Below are positions 37,431 to 48,128 of a stretch of DNA of 64,000 nucleotides, piece by piece. The stretch covers positions 33,604,001-33,668,000 of the forward strand of contig OY292278.1 of NCBI GenBank assembly GCA_958496175.1. The letters are read 5' to 3'. Each line of letters begins with the position of its first letter. The first letter of the stretch is position 1. The DNA is from Sisyra terminalis. Lineage: Eukaryota > Arthropoda > Insecta > Neuroptera > Sisyridae. Both the position numbers and the translations under genes were made by a program. Below the pieces are notes generated by a model, which ran no database searches, had not been told where the DNA came from, and saw only the letters and a program-made list of their open reading frames with translations.

Positions 37431-40400
37431 ACAATTTTAAATAATTTTCACAATAAATATTCGATTATATGTACTTTCCTTATTTTGATAGTAATATTGA
37501 AACTAATATTATTATATTTTTAAACATATCAATTGTCTTTGTGGCTAAATTCTTCCCTCCAGGAAAGATAACTCAAATTGGTATAGTTCATTTTCCGATT
37601 CAATAATTCGAGAACCTCAATTCAACTTTTTCCTCTTTTATTGGTACCTTCCAGTTTCCTCCTACAGCATCACGTATGAATCTTCTTCCTTTTAAAATTT
37701 GGCCATTTATTTTGGTTTTCTTTTGATCACTATTTTGATGACAGTCTTTTCTTCGTTGACTTTTCTCAACACTTCCACGTTTTCGATTTGATCCGTTCAT
37801 TTGATGTTTGTCAATCTTCTCCAACACTACATTTGTAAGCTCTCCAGACACTTCATTTCTTAGTTTCTTAGGGTCTTGGTTCCTGATCCATATAATTCCC
37901 ATTCCATTTTAGCAATTTCTTCCAAAGATTAAGCTCTAATGTTGCAATTTGAAGGTTTTTCTTGCCCCTAGACGCAATATACGCAGTAAAAAAACTTTAT
38001 TTAATTTCAGTAATGGATATTTCATTTTTAGAACGGGTATTTCTTAAATATTTAATTTGTAACCCGTTTTCTACCGGAATATCCTCCGTGTTGATGGGAA
38101 GAGGTATTTTTCTCTACGATATCCTCAGGACTTTTGAGTTTCCTGTATTGAAAATAATCGCATATATTTTTCCGACAATAATCAAATGGTCTAACATAAT
38201 TTAAACTCTTTTGCAATCCAAGTTCATAAATATTTAATTGAAAAATCAATTAATTGCATATTTTTTTCGATTTAAAAGATTAACTATTAAATTGATTTAT
38301 GAACTACTAAATTTGGGTTTTCCGAAAAAAATCAAAAGGAACTTTTAATAAATATATATTAATTGAGTTCTTTAGACGGTGCTTTGTTTGATCAATAAGC
38401 TTACGTACATTTTATGTGTAATATGAATATTAGTATTGTCCCAAAATAGTTAGATAGGCTTTGTTCTGATAATCATTTCCTAATGACTTAAGTCTTAACT
38501 TAGCTTCATTACAAGAAAGTTGTAAGTAAAAAATATTATAGGAAAAGTGTTTAGTTTGCAAAATGATAAATTATATTCCCAAAAGAAAACGAAGTTTTGA
38601 TAGGAAAGTTAACTTAATTTTCTTTCCAATAATTTAATTTGATGCATCTTTTCTTATAATTTTATCAATTATTCGTTTAAAAATGAAAAGAAACATTTGT
38701 TAATTAGTCTATACTATTAAAAAATTGATAATTTAGCGAAATAATATTCTAAGTATTAAAAAATATAATTGTTTGGAATAATATTTTAAGTAGATAAATA
38801 AAATTTTATTGATTGCCTTGTAGTGATAATTATTTTCTTCTACAAAAAATGGTCGCTTTTTATTTCACATCTGAAGCACATTTATTCAGTTTATAACAAA
38901 CGTCTTTTAACACTTGATTTCATATATCTCATTTTTATTTGTATAACAAATAAATAAAGCTCTTACTACTTCTATATATGAATGTTTCACTGTGTATACG
39001 TACAATTCGTACAGACCTTTCGAAAAATAAATATTCGTATCTTTTGACAAACTATTCAGCACTCTTCTTTGAAAAAGACCGCCAAGCATTTTGCAATACT
39101 TTTATTTCATTTAAAAACAGTGATACATCGATTAAAGGAAACCTCATTTCATAAATAAACAAATCGAAATTTGAATAGTAATGATGTGACTAAAGTTTAA
39201 TCAAATTCAGTTTATTTGGCGAACAAATTCAGAGAAGTAATAAATTGGCAAAACCTTTTATTGAGAACTGAAATACTTTTGGAAAGGAAAATATTTGAAT
39301 TTTTTATTCGAATCATAAAAATTGGTTTGTTTTTCTTGAAGATCAATTTTGAGATTGAAACAATGTTATGCTTTATATTTAAAACTCATGCCGCGTGCTT
39401 TATGATTGCTAATGATATTCATAATTAATAATTTCGGATTGTATTCGGGTTGTAATGTGTTCAGGTTTTGTGGCTCCATGATGGCCTTGGATGACGCCAA
39501 CTTAACAGTGGCGCAAACTGCCAATACTGGATGTCTTTTGCCCTTAACTTTTTTATCGCCACATTAATTAGAAAATCATAGGAGTATTATTTATTTCAAA
39601 AAAAAAAGTTCTCCTTTGGCTTTACAAAACGTCATGGTCAATGGATCGAAAATATATTTTTAGATTTTTCAATGAAAACAACGAACGAATAAATCAGAGT
39701 TTTTGTCTTTTCAACGAAAAAAAGACACGTTTTTTGAATAAATTATGAAACTTAAATCGATTCAAATGATGACCCCGAAAAATTCCCTTTAACATAATTG
39801 GAGGATTCTTCCAGTTTCAAACTGTCCTTCACATTTTTCTGTAGCGACTCGTTTTCTTTGCGGGTATTCATGGGAAATATTTCGCAATGCTTTTCTATCA
39901 CTTAAATAAGCGTCTATTGAACAACACGCAGAAAATGGGAAAGTTTTTTTCCTTCATTTATTTACCCGAAATGAAATAAAATTTTGATAAAAAAGATTTT
40001 GCTTTCTTTGAAAAAAGTTTGTCGTTTTATAAGCTACGCGTTTCAGTCGTTAAGTTTATAAAAGTCATATTAATCAACGAGTAACGTTGGATTTGACACT
40101 TTTGAAGCGAAATTCCATGTGAAAGAAGAAAAATTAGTTTTATGTTTTAAGTGAAATACGTTTACCAAATAATATACCAACATGAAATTTTTATTTCTTA
40201 GGAAAAGCAGTTTATACGCTCAATATGTAATTTAAAACGGAGAAAGTGAAATGAAATTGAGGAAATAAATTTTCATAAACCTTAATACTTATTAAATTTT
40301 CATTGAATTTTATTGAAATTCAAGATTACTTTGTTTTATTTTTATAAATTGGAAATATAAAAGTTGAAACGCCAACATCAACTTTATTGTACTCGTATTC

Positions 40401-40939
40401 CATTTAGTTAACAATAAGGTTCATAAATGTTATCATTTATTTGATAAAAAATAAAAAGAGATATCCCATAGAAACAGAATAAAAACATTGATTTTCGCAA
40501 TTTGTATTCGTTAAATTCAAATTATTGGATTTTTTTGTTGTTTTTAATTTTGATTAATATTTAGAATACGGACCTAAGATCAACGATTTATAAATGCTTC
40601 AACAATATGTTGAAAATTAAAGATACGTTTTTCTTTTTTAAACATGAATTACACATGATCAATATTTGTGTTTATGATCTTATAGTACATAAGGATATAT
40701 GCTACTAAATTCTAATAAGTAGAATTTTAATAATAGCAGAGCGACTAAAGGAAAAGAAGGCAATGGTTTAGTCTCATAAGTCCAATAAAAAAAATTACAA
40801 AACAAAGGCGTTCTTCTCTAGTTATGTACATTCCGACATATCATTCTCCGAAGTGAATAATTTATATTAAGTCAAGGAGTCATATCAAGTCCCTGCTGCA
40901 ATTCGAAACATAAAATAGTTTTCAATGCCCTATTGTACA
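37431..40939. other. Intergenic DNA with two unassigned GC-richer patches
   Basis: The minus-strand frame 37600-37902 (100 codons, Lys/Arg/Asn-rich) has no recognised domain and could be an old transposon piece or chance. A GC-richer patch at 39450-39560 stands out from its surroundings (TGGCGCAAACTGCC, GATGACGCCAACTTAAC) and has short frames on both strands, none recognised. Otherwise nothing was seen. Confidence 0.4.
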
Positions 40940-41423
40940 TAGGGATGCAAACAATACATCGATTTTTTTAAACACGGATATATCGTTCATAAACATCGAT
41001 GTTAATACCCAAAACATCGATGGTACATCGTTTTTCATGATCGATGGTTTTGAAAAATATTTTATCATAGCGCCATTTTTCGACCCATTCATGATCTACA
41101 AGTATACACAAACAATTACCTCCCTCTGTCACAAACGTAAATTTGAAAATATCGTCAGCTTAAAAAGCATGAGATTTTAAACTAACGGTAGATTAAATTG
41201 TATTCCAACGACATTGGATTATAAACTGATAGAGTTTACAATTTTACGGTATCGTATATTATTATTCAAAAATACTTTATACAAATATATTTAAAAGGTG
41301 GTAAAAACAACAAAAAAACCTCTATATCGTTCATAAACTTCGATGTTTTTAATATTGACGATTCACTTTTAAAAATATCGATGTTCAAGCATAGATGTTT
41401 TTATGAGCAATGTTGCATCTCTA
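40940..41423. mobile_element. hAT-like MITE family B, long copy
   Basis: The left end TAGGGATGCAAACAATACAT and the reverse complement of the right end TAGAGATGCAACATTGCTCA share a TAGRGATGCAA terminus. The interior is packed with CATCGATG-type motifs (ATCGATGTT, ACATCGATGG). It has the same ends and interior order as 59794-59919, which is a shorter deletion copy. The flanking octamers ATTGTACA and ATGGCCCA match at only 5 of 8 positions, so a target duplication is uncertain here. There is no coding capacity. Confidence 0.7.
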
Positions 41424-41862
41424 ATGGCCCAACGAAATACATCCTAAGGTCATACAGTAGATATCTGAATGATTTATAGGTAAAGATTTTATAAACACTT
41501 CACATGGGAAACCCCCGTTAATTCTAGTTAATCTTGTTGTTTTGCCAATAAAGATTGAAATGTTTTTTATTTAAGGATTAAAAAATATTTAAATATGTAA
41601 GTAACATAATTATAAGTACCTGACGTCATAGTGAATATTTTAAAAGTATAGCAAATTAGGAGAGAAAATTAAGATTGTATATTAGACATAACATAAATAC
41701 AAAACAGGACATGTCATATAAATGCTTAAATTTAATTTTACTTGCGTCTTTCCATAACTCGTATCTGCGAAAAGTATTTTTTTTAATTAGCAAATTTGGA
41801 AGTACCATAAACACGCTTCATTTGGGTGGTATTTTAAATGTTCTGTTTTTTTCGGTTAAGAG

Positions 41863-41923
41863 TTATCATAGGTTTATCATTAGGTTTATCATTAGGTTTA
41901 TCATTATTATCATTAGGTTTATC
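41863..41923. repeat. Short tandem repeat, 12-base unit
   Basis: About four to five tandem copies of a unit close to ATTAGGTTTATC occur, with one interruption (ATTATTATC). In the overlapping open frame this gives repeated RFII, which is an artefact of the repeat. Confidence 0.8.
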
Positions 41924-42669
41924 TTTAACCCCTTAAAGACTTGCTCCTTGAGTATTGAGTAATTATTTCAAGCTTAAATATCTACTTATTATCGGAGCAC
42001 TATAAATTCAAAATAATGATCATTTTGAATAGGTTATAGATACATATATCCTTGTTATTAGCAAAAGAATCAAACCCTCCAAAGCATTGAGTATATTACT
42101 CTGAATGTCTTATTTTGCTCACGGTACTTGCATACTACTATACACACACCAATGCTATTAGGTGTAACGAAAAATAATGTCGTTTTTAAATCAATAGTCA
42201 TTCAATTGCCATTTATCTGCTTATAAGGTATTCCAAAGTGGTACTAAAGACATTTTATCATTAGAGTAATTTATCAACTTAGTGAAAATAACAAAATATT
42301 TTTTTCCTCCGAAATCTATATTGAAATAGTAGGACCAAAAACCAGAAAAAATATAAATTCGGTATTATATGCTCTTCGAGTTTCATAGGATAGCGACGCA
42401 AATTTGTTACTTAAAAACATTTTCAATGTTTATCTAAGTGCATTAGAAATTCATTAATGCTATATTAGTTTTTTTAAGTTCAAATTTGATAATTTGCATT
42501 TCTTCAACTGGTACCAACGAAATATGACAAAAAATTTAACCAATAAAAAGTTAAGAGGGGAAATGATAGCAAATGTATGCCAGAAAGTCGAAGAGCTATC
42601 AAATAATCCCAATCTATCTTAATCGATCGGCCAAATTCCCAAAAGTATCTAAAAACTTAACAGATAAAA

Positions 42670-42745
42670 GTCTATGTTGCAACACGGTAATGCAAAACCC
42701 CTCTGCAGAAGAAAAGCTCTGGAAAAAACTAATTTATTAAACGGG
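42670..42745 (+). pseudogene. Possible mariner transposase scrap (DNARPH block)
   Basis: One frame gives MLQHGNAKP, and after a 1-2 base shift SAEEKLWKKL. Together they resemble the mariner block L.HDNARPHSA...L.KL around the second catalytic Asp, which is Gly here. The match covers only about 20 residues and no neighbouring blocks are recognisable, so confidence is low. Confidence 0.3.
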
Positions 42746-43399
42746 AGGTATTATTGCCGTACCTACAATAATCTTCCAAAGTTATTTCATCGGATTTCTA
42801 TTTATTTCAATCGTTACCACATTTACTGAGTGGTAAAAAAATGAAAGCTTAAGTGATGTTTAAAATGTATTTTTTTGATATTGTTCTTAGTAATCAAATG
42901 ATTGTTACTAATATGGTATTAAAATTTTGGTCACTAGAGTCAAAACGTTGATACTATTGAGGCTAATTATATCATTAGCTTAAAAATCAATAGTTGTAAC
43001 AAAATTTTGTGTTTTAATTGTATATTTAAAAAACCACAATACTTTCTGGTCCGCCAAATATTGATTTGTCTTATTATTCTTCGAATTTTCAAAGTTTATC
43101 ATGTATTTATTTGAATCTTTTTTAGGTTGTGTGTGTTTAGTTGTAAATATTTAATAATTAGTTTCTTTTTTTACCAAATAATTTTTATTCGATTTCTTAG
43201 ATTCGGCATTAGTTTTTTTCAACAGTTAGAGGAAGAATTTTAAGGAGAATATGGTAGAGATAAAATTGAATGTTTCGTGAAGCAATAAACGTATGTTAAA
43301 CATTGAAAAGATTGATAAAACTTGAATCCTGTCCTGAATTCTGTTTTATTTTTAAAGGTGAAGGAATAAGATAATAAGTGTAGAAACACAGGACGACCA

Positions 43400-44087
43400 G
43401 CTGTCGATTTTTTTTTAGATGATACTGACAGAAGTGGGAGGGTTCGGATCAGGTCTTTGGTGTATGCACCTTTGGTCTTCGTCAGGTAAAAAGATAAAGA
43501 AGCTGTGTTGTGTGTGTTTGGGTCGAAATTGGTTCAAAAGCTTCTGCGGAAAGCTCTCGGTTTTTGGACGCTTGGGTACCATTGCGATAGTTTTTTGTTT
43601 CGCAGATACCTGCAGTGCGCGTGTTCTGAGTACGGAGTCCCCACCACATTGCAGCCGGGCTCCGCATGTTGGTTCGCGAGCGCGTTTTACTTGTCAGTAG
43701 CACAATGGCGTTCGAATTGATTGTGTCTCATTTAGTGCTTATGTGGTTTTAACAAATCCTCTAGAACGGACACCGGTCCAAACATTGGCGGCCCAATTAC
43801 ATAAACAGTGTAATTGCGAATTTTCCAAAATCAACGCTCAATTTTTGGTGCGATTTCCTCTCAGGATTGTTACTCAAAAACCCATACTTTTGGTCAGTTT
43901 TCTTAACTTTTCCGAGAAAAAAAACTTCTACTAACTTTTCAAATTTTTTGCTTTACAGAAAAACAGGAACTCCGGAAAATTGGATTAATTACAGTAAACA
44001 GTCTTCAATTTTGTGAAGTTTTTTTTTTGTGTTGAATAAGTGAAGTGATTTTCTAGTTATTTAAGTGTGTTTTTCCGAATTTTCACC
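43400..44087 (+). promoter_or_regulatory. Likely trbl promoter and 5' UTR region
   Basis: Base composition becomes clearly more GC-rich here, especially 43590-43700, and stays so into the first coding exon. An insect-type initiator TCAGT lies at 43694-43698. A good 3' splice-site look-alike (ACTAAC branch-like, then TTTTTTGCTTTACAG, AG at 43957-43958) lies before the ATG, and a CAG/GTAAAA donor-like site lies at 43483-43491. So a 5' UTR intron of about 473 bases (43486-43958) is possible, but a start at 43696 would make that donor irrelevant. The two readings conflict and cannot be settled from sequence. The start ATG context is TTCACCATGC. Confidence 0.4.
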
Positions 44088-44447
44088 ATGCAGAATTTAA
44101 GTGGAAATGACATTGCATCTGTGCAAAACACTTTTGGATTAAGACTCAGCAAAGATGATTTGGCTTCGACCACCCGATCGGATAATTTAAGTAGTGGTGA
44201 AAAGAAAACCGTGTTATCGCCACCCCCGTGCAGTGCTCGTGGTGTGACCCCTTGTCGGATTCATCGTACAGTTTCCTCTGGTCGTGACAGTGATAACGCG
44301 TCTGTTCCTGTCGAACCTCCCCCTGCTGAGCGTAGACCTCAACCCTCAAGACTCTTAGGGGAAAAATACCTTCTTTTGAATCTTGTCGAAGGAAGCTCCC
44401 TTTATCGTTGCGTCAATGTCCATTCTCAACAAGAACTTGTCTGCAAG
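44088..44447 (+). CDS. trbl: Tribbles pseudokinase, coding exon 1
   Basis: Tribbles is a catalytically weak or inactive kinase-like adaptor. In insects it promotes turnover of String/Cdc25 and Slbo/C/EBP and also restrains Akt. This exon encodes residues 1-120 (MQNLSGNDIA...). Residues 1-87 are low-complexity, with Ser-, Pro- and Arg-rich segments (SPPPCSARG, VEPPPAERRPQPSRL), as expected for the variable N-terminus. The pseudokinase domain begins around residue 88 (LLGEKYLLLNLVEG) and has no GxGxxG loop. The last residues, QQELVCK, put the beta-3 lysine at K120. The frame is open upstream without an ATG; 44088 is the first ATG and has a good CACC context. The exon ends exactly on a codon (360 nt, phase 0) at AAG/GTGAGT. 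Tribbles identity rests on joining to exon 2 at 56937, which continues the family alignment without a gap. Confidence 0.93.
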
Positions 44448-47400
44448 GTGAGTAACAATTGGATAATCCACTCATTCTCCATTTAAAACCAAGGACTTAA
44501 TATTTTATGATTGTAAGAGGATTAACCAACATCATAAAAAATTGCGCAGTCAAATCGTTTTACAATTTCAAAGTACATCCACGTCCTAACCGGACTTACC
44601 GTACTACTTACCTGTAAATTAAAGATTTAAGGGTAAAAGACCTTCTCGAGACAAATTTCTTAGAACCCCAATACTATTTCACTCATAATACCGGTCATCT
44701 ATTTTACTACCTGTCCTGTGCAAATACCTTTTTCAGACGCAATTTGCATGCTTTTAAATCTCCTAATTTAAAGGATAAGAATCATCCTTTATCCGGATAC
44801 CCACTGAGAGTCGGAAAAAAAGAGTACATGACGTCCAATTTACATGAAACACAATAAAAGTTTTATCTTGGCGTTGCTTCACTTCTTGAAAGGATTTCAT
44901 TTCAAAAGTCTAAAAGTTTCCTACATCTCTTTGGCAATCCGACGAAATTTTTACACAAACGACTAATGCAATCGACAATGCGGACGGTGCCGCAAGAAAC
45001 CGTTTTGACGACTAACGCAAACATTACGCAGATCGTATCAGGGATATACCGCTTTACGACGACATTGATGATAAATTCTCAACTCTCCTCCACATCTCGG
45101 CTTTTTTTCCTTCCCGCGCCCAAACTACAAACATTTTACTATAATACTACCGACAAGGTCTTCTACTTTGAAGTCTAGACTTTATTCACTACTAAAAGGT
45201 CGTACACGGCTTCACTTGCAAGTTTCAACCTGTGCCAAATTCTACAACTTATAATATAATAACCTTTCGATTTAAGCGGGAGTGTATATATATTTTTTTA
45301 AGTAGTTTCTGTCCTCTTAAAACAGGTATTTTTAGCCTTCATATCTGAGGACATGACCCTTGAATTTATCGTAGTATCTTTCTAATTAAATTTACGTTTT
45401 TTTTTTTGGTTACTCCGAAATGATTTTTTTTCTTTGATGTTTAAATGTTGTAATGAGTCTCACGGGGCGAATTTGGTTCATTCAAGGCCAATAAGTAATT
45501 CATTTAAAAAAGAAAAGATTTTAGGGTAACGGTATTATCTTCCGTCATTGCGAAATGACCTAATTCTATAATACGTAGGAACTGCCCTTTCACATCGGGA
45601 CATCGCGTATTTTATTTTAAAGGCTACTTTTGTATTTAATATTTATGTAGCTTTGCTTAGTTTTCTACCCTTTCTGCTTTACATGTGGACGGAATACACG
45701 TGCATGCTAGTGACATTCCTTTGGTATAGAAACGTGAATCAAACGACTAGGGGAATACGAGGGGCAACCCTTTGCAATTCTCTATAATGATTTTCTAACC
45801 CTTGTTTGTATTTGAGTCTATGTGCACTATAATATGTAATAGCTATGGGAATTTGGTAAAGCTCTAATGAGTTCTCTTCCGTCACTCACCACGTCCACGT
45901 TCCTTCTATTTGGAGTACAGTTACTTCCTTGCGGTAATTTCCAACGTTTCCCATTCTCTTTTCACACAAAAAATTTCATTAAATCACTTCTCGTTTTTTT
46001 TTTTGCTAAATTCACAAGTTTGTATTTCCCATTCTTTAGTTGAAATCAGATTTCTCCATTCGTTACAGTTATTTGATGAATTTAATTGTCTTTGTAGATA
46101 ATTGAAAAATACCGTAACCGAGAGATAAAATGGAGTCTTAACGAATCTCAAACGAAACTGTTAACTAAATTTATGTGGTCCCTATTGTAAAATTTGCATA
46201 CACGAAACATAATTATTTCAGGTACGTTTTTATGGGCATATAAACGTGTTGGCGAATTTAAATGTAATTTTCTCCCCAGTTTCTTTTTCTTGGAAAATCT
46301 GAATCATTCCTGTTGCAACATTTATCATAAAACCATAAAAAATTGTCTTTAACATCTGACATTCGACCAAGTCGCCAATAAATTTTTTATAACACTATCA
46401 TAAATATAATTTGTTTCATGCAATGCGAGGTGTTTTTTTTTTTCTTGGTCTATGAAGAAAACTTAAATTGGAACATTTTCAATTATTTATTTCCTGACCC
46501 GATTTACCTACTTGTGTTAAAAGATAGACATTATGGATGCTATTTCCCTTTGAATTCACATTCAATTTTATGAGAGCAAATAAATTATTTTACTTGAAGA
46601 TAGATGGAAATTTCACCCATAAATTTAAACGAGCAATTTTTACATGCTTGCAAAATCTCACGAAACTCTGAATTGAAAAATACATCTAAGATTTAATTTA
46701 ATATTTAATCTAATTTAAAGTTCTTTTGAATCCCTGACAACAAACGCGGTGGGGTAGACAAAGCTAGACGAAATCCTTTTAATTTCAATATAGATATCTA
46801 TTTTTAAACTGAAGGCTAAGAATTAAGTACTTTAAAAGCTTTCATAGGTACCTATAAAACGAGAAGTTTTCAACTTTAAATTGATTTGTGGTAAATGTTG
46901 AATATTTCAAAAATTTCCACTTTGAAACTTTTGTTGAAATTTCAAATATTAATGATTTATTAAGTATTTGGTTTGGAGATAAAAGTTTGAGATTTTCTTA
47001 ATTGAAAAACTTACATGATTTAAGTTTGAAAAAAAAAAGATTAGATAAATGAGATCTTAAAAATTAGCCGAATCTTACAAAGGTTGTCCTGTCAGTCTAT
47101 ATTATAATGGCTGTAGATAGATAAAATGAATTTTAATAAAAATGGATTCGTAAAACATTAAAAAACCTCCCTTAGGAAGTCGCAGCATCCCATGTTATAC
47201 CATCACTTAACTTCAAGTTATAAATTTTTCAATTGGACTTTTGAAGAAAAAAATGTTTGATATTAATCAAAAGATCATAATACATGAATTTTATAATAAT
47301 ACTGCTTTTGTTTTGTTTTTCTTGTTGTTATTCGAAAGTTATAATAAGTTAAAAATAGTTATTCAAATTTAATATCGAAAACATACCGACAATTCCTGAA

Positions 47401-47689
47401 CAACCGTGTGACGTCACTTTGTTAATTTCAAATCACTATTATATGAGGTCGATACAATGATTAACGTTTTCGTTAACTAAACCTGTTGTTATCGTTACTA
47501 TATTAAAAACAATTGTCAGTAATATACATTTTTTAAATTATCATGTTTATTTTGCACTACCGTGTACGAATAATACAAAAACAACAACCCAAAAAATGGT
47601 TATCGATATTAAGATTTCCGGAAATATGTTTTTTGACCAATGTATTCGTGCTTCTTTAATTGATGCTTGTGAATAAGTTTCATCCTATT

Positions 47690-48128
47690 GTATACTTTTT
47701 ACATGCATATTTCGATTTTTCTCAAAATCAGTATCAGTGACGCAAAATATATCTTTTCTTTTCTTTGTATCTTTTAATCCTTCAGGGGATGCTGCAAAAA
47801 TTGGATGAGTAGGTAGTTGATACATCTCTGGACGAATGATTTGTATTTCTTATTTTTCTTCTAATACTTTGATAACGTCTTTTTCTAATTCTTTCCCCCT
47901 TACCATAGCACTCGTCTCAAGCACTTTGCTTGCACCAATAACTTGCTGAACAAATGAATCATTATCAATCGCTATATTTCTGAAAATATCGATTTTAACG
48001 CAAAAATAACGATAAAACACCTTCCTTGATAACCAATAGTATAATTTGCTGTTCCTGTTGATGTGAGACTCTTTTGAGCCTCCTGAAATAAGTACAACGT
48101 TGTGTAAAAATTTCAAAACTATCGGCAA
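47690..48128 (-). pseudogene. YqaJ-like nuclease (recombinase) domain fragment
   Basis: The minus frame starting at 48128 ends with SAMVRGKELEKDVIKVLEEK and a stop. The same frame continues past it with EIQIIRP, YQLPTHPIFAASPEGLKD and later TKKRKDIFC. The combination of RG.E.E, then a segment, then HP.F.AASP.GL is the signature of the YqaJ/lambda-exonuclease-like family, where the usual form is ASPDG and the Asp is catalytic. Here it is Glu. Genes with this domain are spread in insects by mobile elements and viruses. The internal stop and isolated context inside a host intron suggest a dead insertion. The domain call rests on a short motif. Confidence 0.45.

Larger units (their letters stand above)
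41424..43399. other. AT-rich intergenic DNA upstream of trbl
   Basis: It contains one small tandem repeat (41863-41923) and a possible mariner scrap (42670-42745). Nothing else was recognised. Confidence 0.5.

Noticed and set aside
37600..37902. 100-codon minus-strand frame, basic and Asn-rich
   Set aside because: No recognised motif; kept only as part of the intergenic description because composition alone could produce it.
43419..43700. Overlapping open frames of 71-93 codons on both strands
   Set aside because: Frames are open on three tracks because of GC-rich composition in the promoter region; none shows a domain.
44067..44087. Upstream extension of trbl exon 1 starting at a GTG
   Set aside because: GTG is not a normal start in insects; the ATG at 44088 has a good context.
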